This document shows, piece by piece, positions 38,204 through 51,030 of a DNA stretch of 64,000 bases. The stretch lies in contig BDDD01002654.1 in the NCBI GenBank assembly GCA_001972305.1, positions 186,001 through 250,000 on the forward strand, read 5' to 3'. The stretch's first letter is position 1. Every line of letters starts with the position of its first letter. The position numbers and the translations under genes are program-made. Source of the stretch: Cephalotus follicularis. Taxonomy: Eukaryota > Streptophyta > Magnoliopsida > Oxalidales > Cephalotaceae. Below the pieces are notes generated by a model. That model did no database searches. It had not been told where the DNA came from and worked only from the letters and a program-made list of their open reading frames with translations.

Positions 38204-39385
38204 TATTAAGAAAAACCATTAAAGCCATAGATTATAACAGTTAACAAATCAGGCCAACGTACTACAATAATATTATAAACATTATTATGATACCTGAAAA
38301 TTTATAATCTCTGAAACTCAAGTTAGGATACTCGAGCAGTACGCCACAGTTTAAATTTTATTGCTTGGTTAAATATGCTTAATTAGAAATGAGGTAGGGG
38401 TTGAGTTTAACTGGTACATGATTCATATTATGCTAAACCCATCTTTGGATTTAACTAGTCATTACCTGCAAGTTGTTGTGGATTTTGATATAGCACTTTT
38501 TAAGATAGAGTAATTTATTTATGTTATTGAATGTATTAATAGAAGATATTAAGTATGATTAAGAAGTAATCAATATTACAATCATTATTCTCATAGTAAT
38601 TGTTAATTTCATTTTGAACAATACAGAAATATCTGAGAATGACATGATGATTTAGAAGGTGAAAAAGTTTATTTAATACAAAATAATCATCTTTGACAAA
38701 GAAATAGGATATGTGATAACTCCAACCTATGAAAATATATTAACATTGAGGTTATAAATCTATAATATGACAAAGATATATACTATGGATATATTTGATA
38801 CACAATACATAACCTCAATCTATAATATGACGAAGTTATATACTATGGATATATTTGATATACGATACAGTTTCTTAACGTTTTTTGCAAACTATTTAAC
38901 TTATTGTATTTTTCTAATGAAAGTATATAAAAGAAATATAAAAAGAAAGAGCTGTAAGGTGTGATTAAAATTTTACCAAGTGTATAAAAATTTACCCCTT
39001 TAATAGCATTTGAAACGTCGTTTACGTGGTTTCAATATAACTAAAACTCTTAAAAAAAGGTGACAAAAAAAAGTTTCAATATAACTAAAACTCTTAAAAA
39101 AAGGTGACAAAAAAAAAAAGAGTAATAGATATAAGTTGCATTATATAAATTAAATTACATAAATATATGATATAATGCTAGATGCTTGCATTATCATACT
39201 TAATTTCAAAAGACTCAACCGATATATACTATACAATATAAAATCTTAAGAATTGTGTGTTGGGCCATTCTTTTGTTAGTAGGGTCAGGGCAGAGGACAA
39301 GAGAATATGGCATTATATATACCTCTACTGGGATGCACATTACTATATCTGTATATGAGATGCTTTGTAAGCCTATAAATTTTTT
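38204..39385. other. AT-rich intergenic DNA with two small tandem repeats
   Basis: No gene is seen. A 60-base unit occurs twice (about 38,759-38,875, around TATAATATGAC and ACTATGGATATATTTGATA). A 41-base unit around TTTCAATATAACTAAAACTC occurs twice (about 39,030-39,112). Confidence 0.7.
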
Positions 39386-39389
39386 AAGC

Positions 39390-40335
39390 GATGATTGGGT
39401 GTGGATTTGAAAAACTAGGCTGCCTAAAAAGCTGAAATTTTTTTGTTGGTTAGTGGCTTATGATAGGCTTATGACAGATTTAAATAGGATGAAACGTCAG
39501 TATAGTAATAACCCCTTTTGCATGGCTTGCTCTCTCATGAAGAGGAATTGGTTTTGCATGTTTTAAGGGACTGTGCAATTGCTAATACACTAGGGAGAAT
39601 TTTTTCAGTCATACGCAATGGTATTGGCTAAAGATGAATGCTACATCGATCCGCACTGATTCTTTGAATAGAAACTGGACTGGTCTATTTGTTTGCGTGA
39701 TCTGCCATTTATGGTTGGCACCGAATCGATGGGTTTTTGACGGTTTGGCTCATTCACCTCATATTATTATCAAGCAAGCAACCTCCCTTTATGCTAATGT
39801 CAAGTTAGTTTTCTTTTCACCATCGTGTGGTACTGTTAAAGAGCCGAGGTTTGTACATTGGGAGCATCCTTCCACGGGTAAGGTGAAAATTAATTGTGAT
39901 GGGTATGTTAAAAGAAATCCGGGGATGTGTGGGATTGGTGGGTTATTTTGTGATTTTACTGGTTTCTGGCTTGGTAGATTTGCTTGTGGAATTAAGTTTT
40001 CTTCTATTTTGGTTGTGGAGATTTGGCGTATCCGCTTGAGGCTTTCCCTTGCTATTCAGTGTGGTCTCTCTTCTATAATTGTGGAGACAAATTCTCTTCT
40101 GAGTTTGCTTATCACATCCTCTTTTGGCATTAATTAAAGAATGCACTGATTTGTTAGCTCAAGTCCAGGATTGTTCCATTTGCATGTTTTTAAGGAAGGT
40201 AATTCGTAAACTGACTTTTTAGCTAATTTAGATAATCTTAAGTGTTGTAATACTAAGCTTATTGATGTTCTTCCTGATGGGTTGAGGCCGCTCCTCCATG
40301 CTGATGTTACTGGTGTCGTCTTTGAGCGTGATTAA
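39390..40335 (+). pseudogene. LINE (L1-type) 3' fragment: zf-RVT and RNase H
   Basis: The first part reads as the zinc-binding end of plant LINE reverse transcriptases (LPKKLKFFCWLVAYDRLMTD, then NNPFCMAC and, in another frame, LHVLRDC). The second part, open from about 39,634 to 40,137, is a plant LINE RNase H: WEHPSTGKVKINCDGYVK, GMCGIGGLFCDFTGFWLGRF and IIVETNS. A final segment to the stop at 40,333-40,335 (DVTGVVFERD) is the usual C-terminus. Endonuclease and core RT are absent. There are at least one in-frame stop near 39,406 and two or three frame changes, so it is an old 5'-truncated copy. No poly(A) tail was identified. Confidence 0.8.
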
Positions 40336-40386
40336 TTCGTGTCTTGTACACGTTGTATAGGACCAAAAACATATCAGGCCTTGTTG

Positions 40387-40482
40387 TGGTGAGATAAAGC
40401 AAATTCCCAGCCAAACTTCTATATCATCTTGCATCTACTTTCTTTCAGCCATCTTCTTTTGTTAACTTTTCGTTGACTACCG
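40387..40482 (+). repeat. 96-bp perfect direct repeat, copy 1
   Basis: Starts TGGTGAGATAAAGC and ends GTTGACTACCG. Identical to 42,119-42,214. The two copies flank a 1.64-kb segment that contains the hAT-type element. Confidence 0.95.
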
Positions 40483-40577
40483 CAAAGTGCTTATTCTCAA
40501 AAAATTTTGTACCTTCGAAATAATATACTTCTATGAAACATAAGTATGATGGGACTTTTGTTTTTGTCGGTGATGTG

Positions 40578-42023
40578 CAGGGGCGGATTGACGGGGGTGT
40601 TTGGGGGTGCCAGGCACCCCCAAAGTAAAAAAAAAAGAAGAGAAAAAACGAATGTTGTCACTCTGTTTTATGGGTTGGGCTCAATGTAAGGGAGAGAGAG
40701 AGAGAGAGTTACGCTTCTCTCATCCTTCACGGCGATGGAATCGTCATCACTCCTGAGAAGATTGCAACTTTGGTCAAATCTGCAAATGTGAAAATTGACT
40801 CCTATTGGCCAGGATTGTTTTCCAAGCTCTTTGAGAAGAGAAGCATTTTAGACCTTATCTTAAACGCTGGTTCTAGTGGCGCACCTGTTGCTGTTGCTAC
40901 TTCTGCTGCTGGCACAGATGGTAGCAGTGTTGCTGCTGCTTCGACTCCTGCTGCTGAAGAGAAGAAGGAGGAGGCCAAGGAGGAAAGTGATGAAGATATG
41001 GGATTTAGTTTATTTGAATAATCTTTTAAGGAGTGTAACTTTTTAATTTTCAATTTGGCATGGGATCTAATCCATTGCTCTGAGAATTGAAAGGACAGAA
41101 ATTTATGAGTCATTCATTATTGTTGAAGTATATTTCTTGCTATGAAAAAAAAAAAAGTTATATTTGTTGGGTTTGTTTTTTAATAATATCATTTATTAGA
41201 AAAAGTTTTCTTTTTTATTCAAAAAATGAAAAAGACAACATTCTATGTATTTTATTTTAGGAAACTATTTATAAATTTAAGAGAAGAATAACTCTCAAGT
41301 AACTATCAATAAATACTCTTAATCATATCATAAATTTATCACTTATTTAATGTAATTTGTTTTCAGTTAGCACCCTTTTATTACCAATTAGCAAATTTTT
41401 GAACTAGATTACAAGTTTATATGGACTCTGGGTTGAGATGCCACTAAAATTTTAAGACTAATTATGTATGCATCATGCGTGTGCGTAGATATATGTATAT
41501 TAATTTAAAGAGTGATAATATTGTCAAGTTATTATTTTTTTGGATAATTTACGCATCTCTTCTCACATAAACAGTGATTATAAAAAATGATAATCACCTT
41601 TCATATAAATAAAATGATGTGATTGATAAAAAAGTATCGTGAAAATATTAACACCCAATTTAGAAAGTGTGGTCTTATAAATAAAAAAGTTTTGTAATGA
41701 AAATCATGATAAAAACTCTGAGTTGTTTACATTGAATAAACAATTACTGAAAAAATTAGCTTCGACAAGATAATTAATTATTTTTATGATATGAAAAAGC
41801 GACGAACTTAACTTAGACAATGAAAATTATGATGCTCTTTTTTTTATGAAAATTTATATCAAAATTGATTGTACTTCTTTAAATATTTTCATTTAATAAT
41901 ATTGAACTTTTAGTGTTAAAATTTTTTATGTTTAGTCGTATCTCGTGTTAATTTTTAAATATAGTTTTAAATTTTTATATCACCTCCGGCACCCCCATAT
42001 TTAAATTTCTGGCTCCGTCCCTG
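40578..42023. mobile_element. Non-autonomous hAT-type DNA transposon (1,446 bp)
   Basis: Flanked by a perfect 8-bp target duplication GTGATGTG (40,570-40,577 and 42,024-42,031), the hallmark of hAT. Termini are CAGGGGCGGATTG on the left and, reversed, CAGGGACGGAGCC on the right. Both ends carry a GGGGGTGCC block, and on the left it forms an 11-bp-stem palindrome (40,601-40,623). No transposase is encoded. Inside lies a processed ribosomal P1 sequence (about 40,690-41,156), followed by 800 bases of AT-rich DNA. It must have moved using a transposase made elsewhere. Confidence 0.88.
40690..41156 (+). pseudogene. Processed copy of 60S acidic ribosomal protein P1
   Basis: An uninterrupted frame ending at the stop 41,019-41,021 reads [20 protein letters not shown], then [14 protein letters not shown], an Ala-rich hinge, and the P-stalk tail [14 protein letters not shown]1 forms the ribosomal stalk with P0 and P2 and recruits elongation factors through that acidic tail. 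The copy lacks introns and is followed by about 120 bases of 3' UTR-like DNA and an A12 run (41,145-41,156), so it came from an mRNA. The first 10 or so residues are replaced by a GA microsatellite (about 40,690-40,708) and no in-frame ATG is near. From residue 11 or so onward it is intact, which implies a young age or some constraint. It lies wholly inside the hAT-type element. Confidence 0.88.
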
Positions 42024-42118
42024 GTGATGTGGTCTTCATAACACATTCAGTTATGTTAACTTCATATCAACCTTGCTGGACATCTACTTTTGATGCATGT
42101 CTTCCAAACTTACTAGAA

Positions 42119-42214
42119 TGGTGAGATAAAGCAAATTCCCAGCCAAACTTCTATATCATCTTGCATCTACTTTCTTTCAGCCATCTTCTTTTGTTAACTT
42201 TTCGTTGACTACCG
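42119..42214 (+). repeat. 96-bp perfect direct repeat, copy 2
   Basis: Identical to 40,387-40,482. Old copia RT sequence begins directly after it. Confidence 0.95.
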
Positions 42215-42382
42215 GGGGAGTAGAAACCGGAAGCCATATCAAACTTCTTAAGAATATTTTCAGATGTTTCTTTTCACAGATGAACACATCATGTTTATCT
42301 TGAAAATTTCAATGCCAAGAAAATGATGTAGTAATCCCATATCACTCATATCATATTTCTTCATCATTTCTTGCTTGAATTC

Positions 42383-43256
42383 TGTTGACACAGAAATCTT
42401 TCCCTCAACAGTACCCTACGTGTAAGGGTTTGATTTGTTTAGGAAAACGCTACGATAATACTCCGAGGTGAAGGTAGAAGGCTGTGGATGTTTTCTCTGC
42501 ACAGAATAACAAACAAGTTGAAGGTCCAGGAGGATGTTCTCCCGGGGACACTCCGACGCTCAAGTTAGACCTTTGCACAGAGAAAACTAGGTTCTTTTGA
42601 GAATGAAAATGACTGACCTTTGTTCTGACTGTTGAACTAGTATTTATAGTGTAGGAGTGTAACTGTTTGAGCGTGAAATGTGGAGGTGATAGTTGTCCCC
42701 TAAGGAAATGCCGAGAATATCGAGATTTCCCTTATTTCCACCTGATTTGTCGCTACTTTCCTTGTAGGTAGTTTACTATACCTCATATTCCTTATTTGGA
42801 AGAGATGAATCCCTGAAAAATAGGCTGATTTTGTGGCCCTGTCCTGCCGAGGGCGAGGAGGGATAGATTCTCTTGGTATTTATCCATTTCAAGGTCTTCA
42901 AGTTGCATGGCTTTTCCTAGGGCTGGCGCCTGAAGCAGTAGGTCCTCTACCAAGCTGCCGAGGAAGGTGTCTGCTATAGTGCAGTTGAGGAGGAAGACCT
43001 TTGGCTTGGTCCTCGGCCCCAATATTGGAAAAGTGGTCATCGGCCCTTATGCCGAGGAGGGTGGATTCTAAAACACCACTAATGGGGAGTTGCTCGGCAC
43101 TGGTGCCGAGGATGATGTCTCCGTCTGCTTCTCCTTCCAGGGCTTGATAAGCCTCCCCTGACCAGTATCCATGTAGACTTCAAGACCTTTGGACACTTGG
43201 CTATGTCTGCAGAGGACACGTGTCGTTCTTGGTATAATTTAATTTTTCCCGTATCA
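42383..43256 (-). mobile_element. Solo LTR (874 bp), Ty3/gypsy family related to the Tat LTR
   Basis: TG...CA ends with a perfect target duplication AATTC (42,378-42,382 and 43,257-43,261), inserted in copia RT. On the minus strand it starts TGATACGGGAAAAA and ends GTGTCAACA. It has a TATAAATACTAG promoter stretch followed by a block shared with the Tat LTR (GTTCAACAGTCA, AAAGGTCAG). Many CCGAGGA/CTCGGCA repeats occur at 42,845-43,120. No internal region is present. Confidence 0.9.
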
Positions 43257-43896
43257 AATTCTTTAATCATCTTTTATTGTTTCCAATAAACACCAAATCA
43301 TCAACATATAAAGCAACAATAAGGATATCAACCTTATATTCTTGTTTGAAATACAAAGTAGGTTCACTTTTGCTTTTCTTGAAACCTTTCTTTCCAAAAT
43401 AATTGTCAATTTGACTGTACCATGCCCTTGTTGCTTGTTTTAGTCCATACAACGTTTTCTTCAGCATATATACTTTGTCTTCATTGTCCTTGATCACGAA
43501 CCTTTGAGGTTGTTCAACATACACTACTTTTTTTAATTCTCCATTAAAAAATGCTGACTTCACATCAAGTTGATAAAGTAACCAATCATTTTTTGTAGCT
43601 AGAGCTATGAGTGCTCGCACAGTATCAAGGCGAGCCACTGGAGCAAATGTTTCATAAAAATTAATACCAAGCTATTTTGAATAGACTTTTGCTACTAATC
43701 TTGCTTTGTTTCTTTGCATGAAACAATCAGAATTATATTTTACCTTGTAAATCCACTTCACACCAATCACATCCTTGTCTTGTGGCCTATCAACAAGATG
43801 CCATGTCTTGTTCTTCTCAATAACTTCAATTTCTTCTTTCATACTCTTCCTCCAAGCTTCATTTTTCACGCTACTTTCAAAACTTTCAGGTTCAAC

Positions 43897-44342
43897 TGTT
43901 GGATATATTTATAAAATATTGGGCTTTCATTAATTGTTATTTTTGTTTTATAAATCTGGTAGGATATCCGTGAGACGGACTTATAGCCCAATAGCCCTTT
44001 AGTGATCTATTTTGTATGGGCTGGTGCACTTCAGGTTGTAGATGTGGGTTGTGGTTAGTGTGGGTTTTAGTAATCTAATGGGCATGATGGGAATGATCAT
44101 TAGGATTTACTATATATATATCGGGCTAGGTCCCATCTCTTGTCACCACAAGTTGTTTTCGATTTTCATCTAAGAACCACATTCTGTCTGGTGAAAAGGA
44201 GGGAAAGACCTGTCTGTTTGATCTAGGATCGCACTGATTTGATATTCCGCTGCACAGTTGAACATGGCTCAATCAGGTACGATCCTTACTCATTAATTCT
44301 TGTGTTCTAATAGCGCATATGATCCTATTATTTATTTCAACA
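43897..44342 (+). repeat. 5' LTR of the 7.1-kb copia
   Basis: 446 bp, TGTTGGATAT to TTTCAACA. TATATATATATCGGG near 44,110 is the likely promoter stretch. Confidence 0.93.
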
Positions 44343-45462
44343 AGTGGTATCAGAGCGGTTATATGCGAATTAGGACCAATTTGTAGAATTATTATTGCAA
44401 TTCACGTTTTCAATTATTTCAGTTTAGTCCCGAAATTTTAACTTGAAAATTGAAGATCAAAACGTGAATAATAAGTTTCGATTAGTTAGGGTTTTTGTTC
44501 CTCGTTTTTTAACTCTTCGATTTGATATATGGATCATAAATTTTCATACCCCATAACCCGAGAAATTAAAGTTTGAAATTTTCGGATCTAAACTTTCCAT
44601 AATCAATCGAATCTTGATTTTCAGTTGTTTTTAATCCGATTTGTTGCTTGGTATCAGTTTATTTCATGTTTTGGAACAAAACCGTGCCTATTGATTGAGA
44701 TAACAGTTTGATTCTGGCCGGTAAATCGACTAAAAACAAGGTTCGGCCATTAGGGTTCTAAGCCGAATCTTCAAGCTTCGATTTCTTGTTATTTTAGTTG
44801 ATGGATTGATAAATTGTTTTATGGGTTAACATAATCGGACCTTTAGCGTTAAAACCTGACCTTTTGTCGTCGATTTAATGGCCAGATTTGACGGGTCACG
44901 ATAACCCGTTATAGACGGGTCGAGTCGACCCGTTTGGAGGAAGAAGAGGGTGCTGAGCACCTTCTGCACTTGGCCACGCGCGCCCCTGGAGCTTGGGGGA
45001 GCGTGCGAGCCACTCCAATGGCCTTTTGGGCCCAAATTTTTTGGGCCCCCTTATTTTTATCCGAGATAAATTTTTTGGTAATTTTTAAATATTTTTCCGG
45101 ATAACAGAAGTATTTATTTCAGAATTATTTTCATAAAAATTAATTTAAAATAGTTAAATACTATTTTTTGAAAAATATTTTTTATGAAAAATTATTATTA
45201 TATATGGAGAATATTTTGACATTAGTCACCCTCCCTATTTCTAGTATTAAGCTACTGCACTCTCCAAACTTTTGTGTATGCTTCAAACTTGTCTGAATTT
45301 TGTACTATTACAACATGGATTGTTGGTGATCTAACGATGTACATTTTGTTACAGTATCTCATTTTGTGGGATCACGTGCGTACATTTTGATCATAGTATG
45401 CACATTTACTTTGTGGGTAAGATGGTTTATACGTTCCGGTTTGAGTTAATTCTATTTGTTCA

Positions 45463-45740
45463 CGGTCACACCAAAGTGGACCATTCAGGAACTTTTGGGA
45501 TTTTCTCATGCTTTCGTTATGGAACGAAATCTGAATTATTTCATTAAATTTTCTGCCCAAAGGTGGTTATTTAATGTTTTAATTTTGTGGTTTGTATGAA
45601 ACATTTTGTTTAGGGTGTGCGTCGGTTTATAGTGTTTTTCTGCCCAAAGGTGATAAACTATTCGAACATCGATGTATACTTGGTTGTTGGTTTCATGTAG
45701 GAAATCCTATTTGTATGTTATATTTTCTGCCCAAAGGTGA
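45463..45740 (+). repeat. 87-bp-phased motif in the copia leader
   Basis: TTTCTGCCCAAAGGTG occurs at 45,550, 45,637 and 45,724, exactly 87 bases apart, while the sequence between differs. A weaker copy (CACACCAAAGTGG) lies about one period earlier, near 45,466. It lies in the untranslated leader before gag. Confidence 0.85.
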
Positions 45741-48700
45741 TTATATAACGATGTGCCTGGATTTTCGTGATGAATATTGCTTATTTTGTTCTCAAGCATA
45801 TTCATATTATTATTATTACATATATTATTGACATGTTGTGATTTTTATTGTTGTTTTGGACAGTTTGTTTCTCTGTGAATAACAATATTGCATCTATTGA
45901 GGTCCTTACTGGGTCTAACTATAAGAAATGGAAGCAATATATTGAATTTGCTATGGGGATTGCTGATATCGATTTGGCCATGATCTCGGATAGGCCTGCG
46001 GATATCACTGATACTAGTTCTCTTACTGAAAGGGAGCATTATGCAAAGTGGGAGAGATCTAATAGACTTTGCTTAATGGTTATGAAGAGATCCATTTCTG
46101 AACATCTCTTGGGTGGTTTACCTGAAACCAATGATGCTAGGGAATTCTTAGCTGCTGTAGGAGAAAGATACCAAGTGTCCAATAATGCTGAGGCTGGATC
46201 CCTTATGAGTGAACTAACAGGTCTGAGGTATGATGGATTAGGAGGTGTTAGGGAGCACATTTTGAGAATGGTTCATCTTCAGTCTAAACTTAGAGCCCGA
46301 GACATTCCTCTTTCTGATAGTTATATTGTCTCTCATGTCTTAAACTCTTTACCCATCTCTTTTTCTCAAATCAAATCTGCCTACAATACCCAATCTGAGA
46401 GTTGGTCCATTAATGATCTTATTACTAAGTGTGTGGCTGAGGAAGAGAAAAATAGAAAAGAAAAGAGTGACACTGCCCTTTTTGTGTCTCATCCCAAACA
46501 TAAGTCTGGCAACGGTTATCGTAGACAGTCCAAATCTAATGCTCCTAGAAAGTTTCAGGCTAAGAAGACTGGTAATAATAACGACCAGAATAATAATGTA
46601 GGAGGTCCCAAACCTGTAATTAAGAAAACTGGTAGTTGTCATTTTTGCAAGAAACCTGGTCATTATATGAACGATTGTTACAAGTTCAAGGCTTGGCTAG
46701 AAAAGAAACAATCAGGTAATTCCTTGGCTTTGGTTTATTTTGAATCATATTTTGTTGATGTCCCATCAGATTCTTGGTGGTTAGACAGTGGTGCAGCTGT
46801 TCATGTTGCTTTTACCTTGCAGGGGTTCATAACAAGCGGAAGCCAAGCGATCTCGAAAGAAAGCTAAAAGTTGGCAATAATGTGGAAGTAGATGTGGAAT
46901 TCGTCGGAAACATTAGTTTGTGTTTAGGATCTGGTTTTTGTCTTGTTTTAAAAAACACTTTTTATGTTCCTTCTTTTAGGCGTAATTTAGTCTCACTTTC
47001 CACATTAGACAAAGAAAGCTATTGTTTTAATTTTGGAAACTCAAAAGTTCAGTTGTCTTTGAATTTTTAAAATATTGGTGAATGTTTTCTTTCAGATGGT
47101 TTATGTAGATTGTGTTTGACTCCTAATAATATTTATGCTTCTTTGAATGTCGAACATGTGGTTCCTAAAAGATCTTTGATTAAAGATAATTCAACGATTT
47201 TGTGGCATAAAAGGTTAGGTCATATTTCTAATGAAATGATTAAAAGGCTTATAAAAGAGAACATTCTACCTTCTCTTAATTTCAGTGACCTTGAATCTTG
47301 TGTTGATTGTTTTAGGGGTAAGTTATCAAACACTAAAAGAAAAGAGGCAAATCGAAGTTCAGACCTTTTAGAAATTATACATACTGATATATGTGGACCT
47401 CATACAACTGCATTATGTGGTAGTAAATATTTTATTACCTTTATTGATGACTTTTCTCGTTATGGTTTTCTTTATCTGATAAAAGAAAAAAGTGAGTCTC
47501 TTGAAAAATTTAAAAATTTCAAAACTGAAGTTGAAAAACAATTAGGAAAAGTCATTAAGATTGTAAGGTCTGAACGTGGTGGTGAGTATTATGGCAGACA
47601 TGGTGACATTGGATAGCATATGGGTCCGTTTGCCAGATACTTACAAGAGTGTGGGATTGTTGCCCAATATACCATGCCTGGTAGTCCTGAACAAAATGGG
47701 GTGGCCGAAAGGCGTAACCGCACTCTTACTGAAATGTTAAGGAGTATGATGAGTAGGACTGGTTTGCCAAAATATCTTTGGGGTGGGGCTCTTAAAACTT
47801 CTCTTTACATCCTTAATAGGGTTCCAAGCAAGTCTGTTCCAAAAACTCCCTTTGAATTATGAACTGGTAGAAAACCTAGTCTGAATCATTTTCGTGTTTT
47901 GGGATGTCCTACTGAGGTGAGAATTTATAATCCTCTTGAGAGAAAACTTGAACCCAGAACTACCTGTTATTTTTTCATAGGGTATCCAGATCACTCTAAG
48001 GGATACAGGTTCTATTGTCCTACACGTGGTACTAGAATTATTGAATCTCAAACAGCAAAATTTTTGGAACTTGATGTTGCTAATGTTGATGGCTCTCAAC
48101 CTGTGGATGTTGTTGATCATAGTAGTGATGTTATTTTTCCTTTGCCTATATTGTTTGAGATTCATGTGCCTGTGCCTGTGCCTGTGGAGAGAGCAGTGGT
48201 TGAGCTTGATCCACCTGTTCCTCCTATTGTTGTTCAACCACAGGATTCTGCTGTAGAGGTACCTTTAAGGAGATCTGCAAGGGAAAGGAGGTCGGCTCGT
48301 TCTGACTGCTATGTTTATTTGGGTGAGAGTGATTTTAATATAGGTCATCTGGTTGATCCAGTGACTTTTTCTGATGCTGTTACTAGTCCACAGTCCGATA
48401 AATGGATGGATGCTATGAAAGATGAGATTCAATCTATGGTACATAATGGTGTTTGGGAGTTGGTTGATCTTCCTTCTGATTCTAAGCCTATTGGTTGCAA
48501 ATGGGTGTATAAAACCAAGAAGGATTCTAAGGGACAGATTGAAAGGTTCAAAGCAAGACTGGTGGCAAAAGGATACAATCAGAAACATGGTATTGATTTT
48601 ACAGAAACCTTTTCACCTGTATCTTCCAAGACTCATTCAGGATTATTATGGCGCTCACAGCTCATTTTGACTTAGAGCTTCATCAGATGGATGTAAAAAC

Positions 48701-50591
48701 AACATTTCTGAATGGTTATCTTGATGAGGAAGTTTACATGCAACAACATGAGGGTTTTGAGGAGCTTGGAAAAGAGCATATGGCTTGTAGACTAAAGAAG
48801 TCCATCTATGGGCTTAAGCAGGCTTCAAGACAGTGGTACTTTAGATTTCATGAGGTGGTTCGTTCTCTTGGCTTTGTAGAGAACATTGTGGATGCTTGCA
48901 TATATCTGAAGGTAAGTGGAAGTAAATTTATTTTTCTGACATTATATGTTGATGATATTTTACTTGCTAGAAGTGACTTGGGTTTGCTTCATGAGACTAA
49001 GAAAATGCTGTCAGAGATCTTTGACATGAAAGATCTTGGGGAGGCAATTTTTGTCCTTGGAATTGAAATCCATAGGGATAGAGATAGAAAACTATTGGGT
49101 TTGTCCCAAAGGGCCTATATTGATCGTGTCCTTGATAGGTTTGGTATGCAAAACTGTAAACCTACTCTTGCTCCTATTTGTAAGGGTGACAAACTTTCTA
49201 AAGAACAATACCCTAAAAATGATGTTCAAAAGGAGTCTGTAAAGAATATACCCTATTCTAGTGCAGTTGGTAGCTTGATGTATGCTGAAGTATGCACTAG
49301 ACCTGACATCGCTCATGCAGTGGGTATGCTTGGTAGATTTTCAGCCAATCCTGGTATTGATCATTGGGTAGCTGCAAAGAAAGTGATGAGATATCTACAG
49401 AAAACCAAAGATCATATGCTTATGTACAGGAGAGTTGATAACTTGGAGGTTACTGGCTATGCTGATATTGGTAAGACTGCTAACTTTGAGGATGAGAAAT
49501 CTACTACAGGTTATATTTTTATGTTAGCAGGTGGTGCTGTGTCTTGGAAAAGCTCCAAGTAGTCCATTGTGACTTCATCTACTATGGAGGCCGAGATTGT
49601 ATCTTGTTTTGCAGCTGGAGGTCATGCTTAATGGCTTCAAAATTTTGTTAATGAGCTTAAAGTTGTGGATTCTATCTGTAGGCCATTAAGAATATATTGT
49701 GATAATATGGCTTCAGTATTCTTTACAAAGAATACAAAGAATTCAGGTGGTGCGAAGTACATCAACCTTAAGTTTTTAAGGTTAGAGAGTGGGTTGAGCA
49801 TGGTGATATTATGTTTGATCACATTACTACTATGCATGCTGACCCTTTGACTAAGGGACTTGGGCCGTCTGATTTTGCTAGACATGTTGATAATATGGGC
49901 ATTATGAGTTCCTTTGATGTACTTTGACAGTGGGAGTTTAGCATGTGTATGTTGAGACTTTTATCTGTTATGTTGTTTTCATATGCTTTATTGTGAACTC
50001 CTATTTATGATTTATGATAGTTGATTATTATTATTTCCATTACTGTCTATCATATATCTTGTTTGTGTGCACATTTATATTTATGACATGTCATGTGCAT
50101 AAAGTCTTGAGACTGATGTCTGTCTTAAGCATGTTGTGTATGTCTCTTGATGACACCTTTTGTAATCCATGGATATTTTGATCAAGACATACTGGCTTCC
50201 TTGGGAAGTCTTGGGATTTCTCATTTTGTTCAGAGAAATCAGATTTCTCATTTTGTTTCAGAGAAATCGAGGAGCGACAATGAATAACATGTTTTTAGAT
50301 CACATTTTGTATGTTATTTCATTGCCACACTACCACATCTAGATCCATGTCAGTAAGGTTGTTGGCATATGTAATCATAGATGGTCTTATGTTAATAGCA
50401 ACATAAAGATGCTATGGTTCTATATTTGATGGCTTTATAAGACCGGATCATTTATGAAGTGATTGTCTCAGGATCATGTTTTGAAACTATGACGTCAATG
50501 ATTTAAAATTTTGTCATTCTACCAGAGAGTCATTTTCTAAACTGTTTTCCAAATTCTTAAAAGTACAATTAATGTTGCCCAAGTGGGAGAA

Positions 50592-51030
50592 TGTTGGAAA
50601 TATTTATAAAATATTAGGCTTTCATTAATTGTTATTTTTGTTTTATAAAGCTGGTAGGATAATGATCCACGAGACGGACTTATAGCCCAATAGCCCTTTA
50701 GTGATCTATTTTGTATGAGCCGGTGCACTTCAGGTTGTAGATGTGGGTTGTGGTTAGTGTGAGCTTTAGTAATCTAATGGGCATGATGGGAAGGCTCATT
50801 ATGATTTACTATATATATATCGGGCTAAATCTCCTCTCATGTAACCACAAGTTGGTCTCCTCTCATGTAACCACAAGTTGTTTTCGATTCTCATCTAAGA
50901 ACCACATTTTGTCTGGTGAAAAGAAGGGGATATTCCGCTGCACAGTTGAACATGGCTCAACCAGGTACGATCCTTACTCATTGATTCTTGTGTTCTAATA
51001 TCGCACATTATCCTATTATTTATTTCAACA
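50592..51030 (+). repeat. 3' LTR of the 7.1-kb copia
   Basis: 439 bp, preceded by the purine-rich AAGTGGGAGAA and followed by the TCAAC target copy. It has a 27-base tandem duplication around CTCCTCTCATGTAACCACAA near 50,830-50,880. Confidence 0.93.

Larger units (their letters stand above)
43897..51030 (+). mobile_element. Ty1/copia element with both LTRs (7.1 kb)
   Basis: Perfect target duplication TCAAC (43,892-43,896 and 51,031-51,035), inserted in an older copia of opposite orientation. LTRs at 43,897-44,342 and 50,592-51,030 differ at about 25 sites (about 6 percent by hand), and the 3' LTR has a 27-base internal duplication and a deletion. The PBS TGGTATCAGAGC is at 44,345-44,356, matching initiator Met-tRNA as in copia. 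Parts: leader (44,357-45,850), gag with CHFCKKPGHYMNDC knuckle (about 45,870-46,720), protease with SWWLDSGAAVHV (about 46,760-47,080), integrase (about 47,190-48,250), and RT with LYVDDIL plus RNase H (about 48,390-49,900). It is a fossil with about six to eight breaks, a few million years old at usual rates. Confidence 0.93.

Noticed and set aside
45463-45740. Regularly spaced repeats that resemble a CRISPR array
   Set aside because: There are only three copies, a plant genome, 71-base gaps without repeat-spacer order, and the location is a copia leader.
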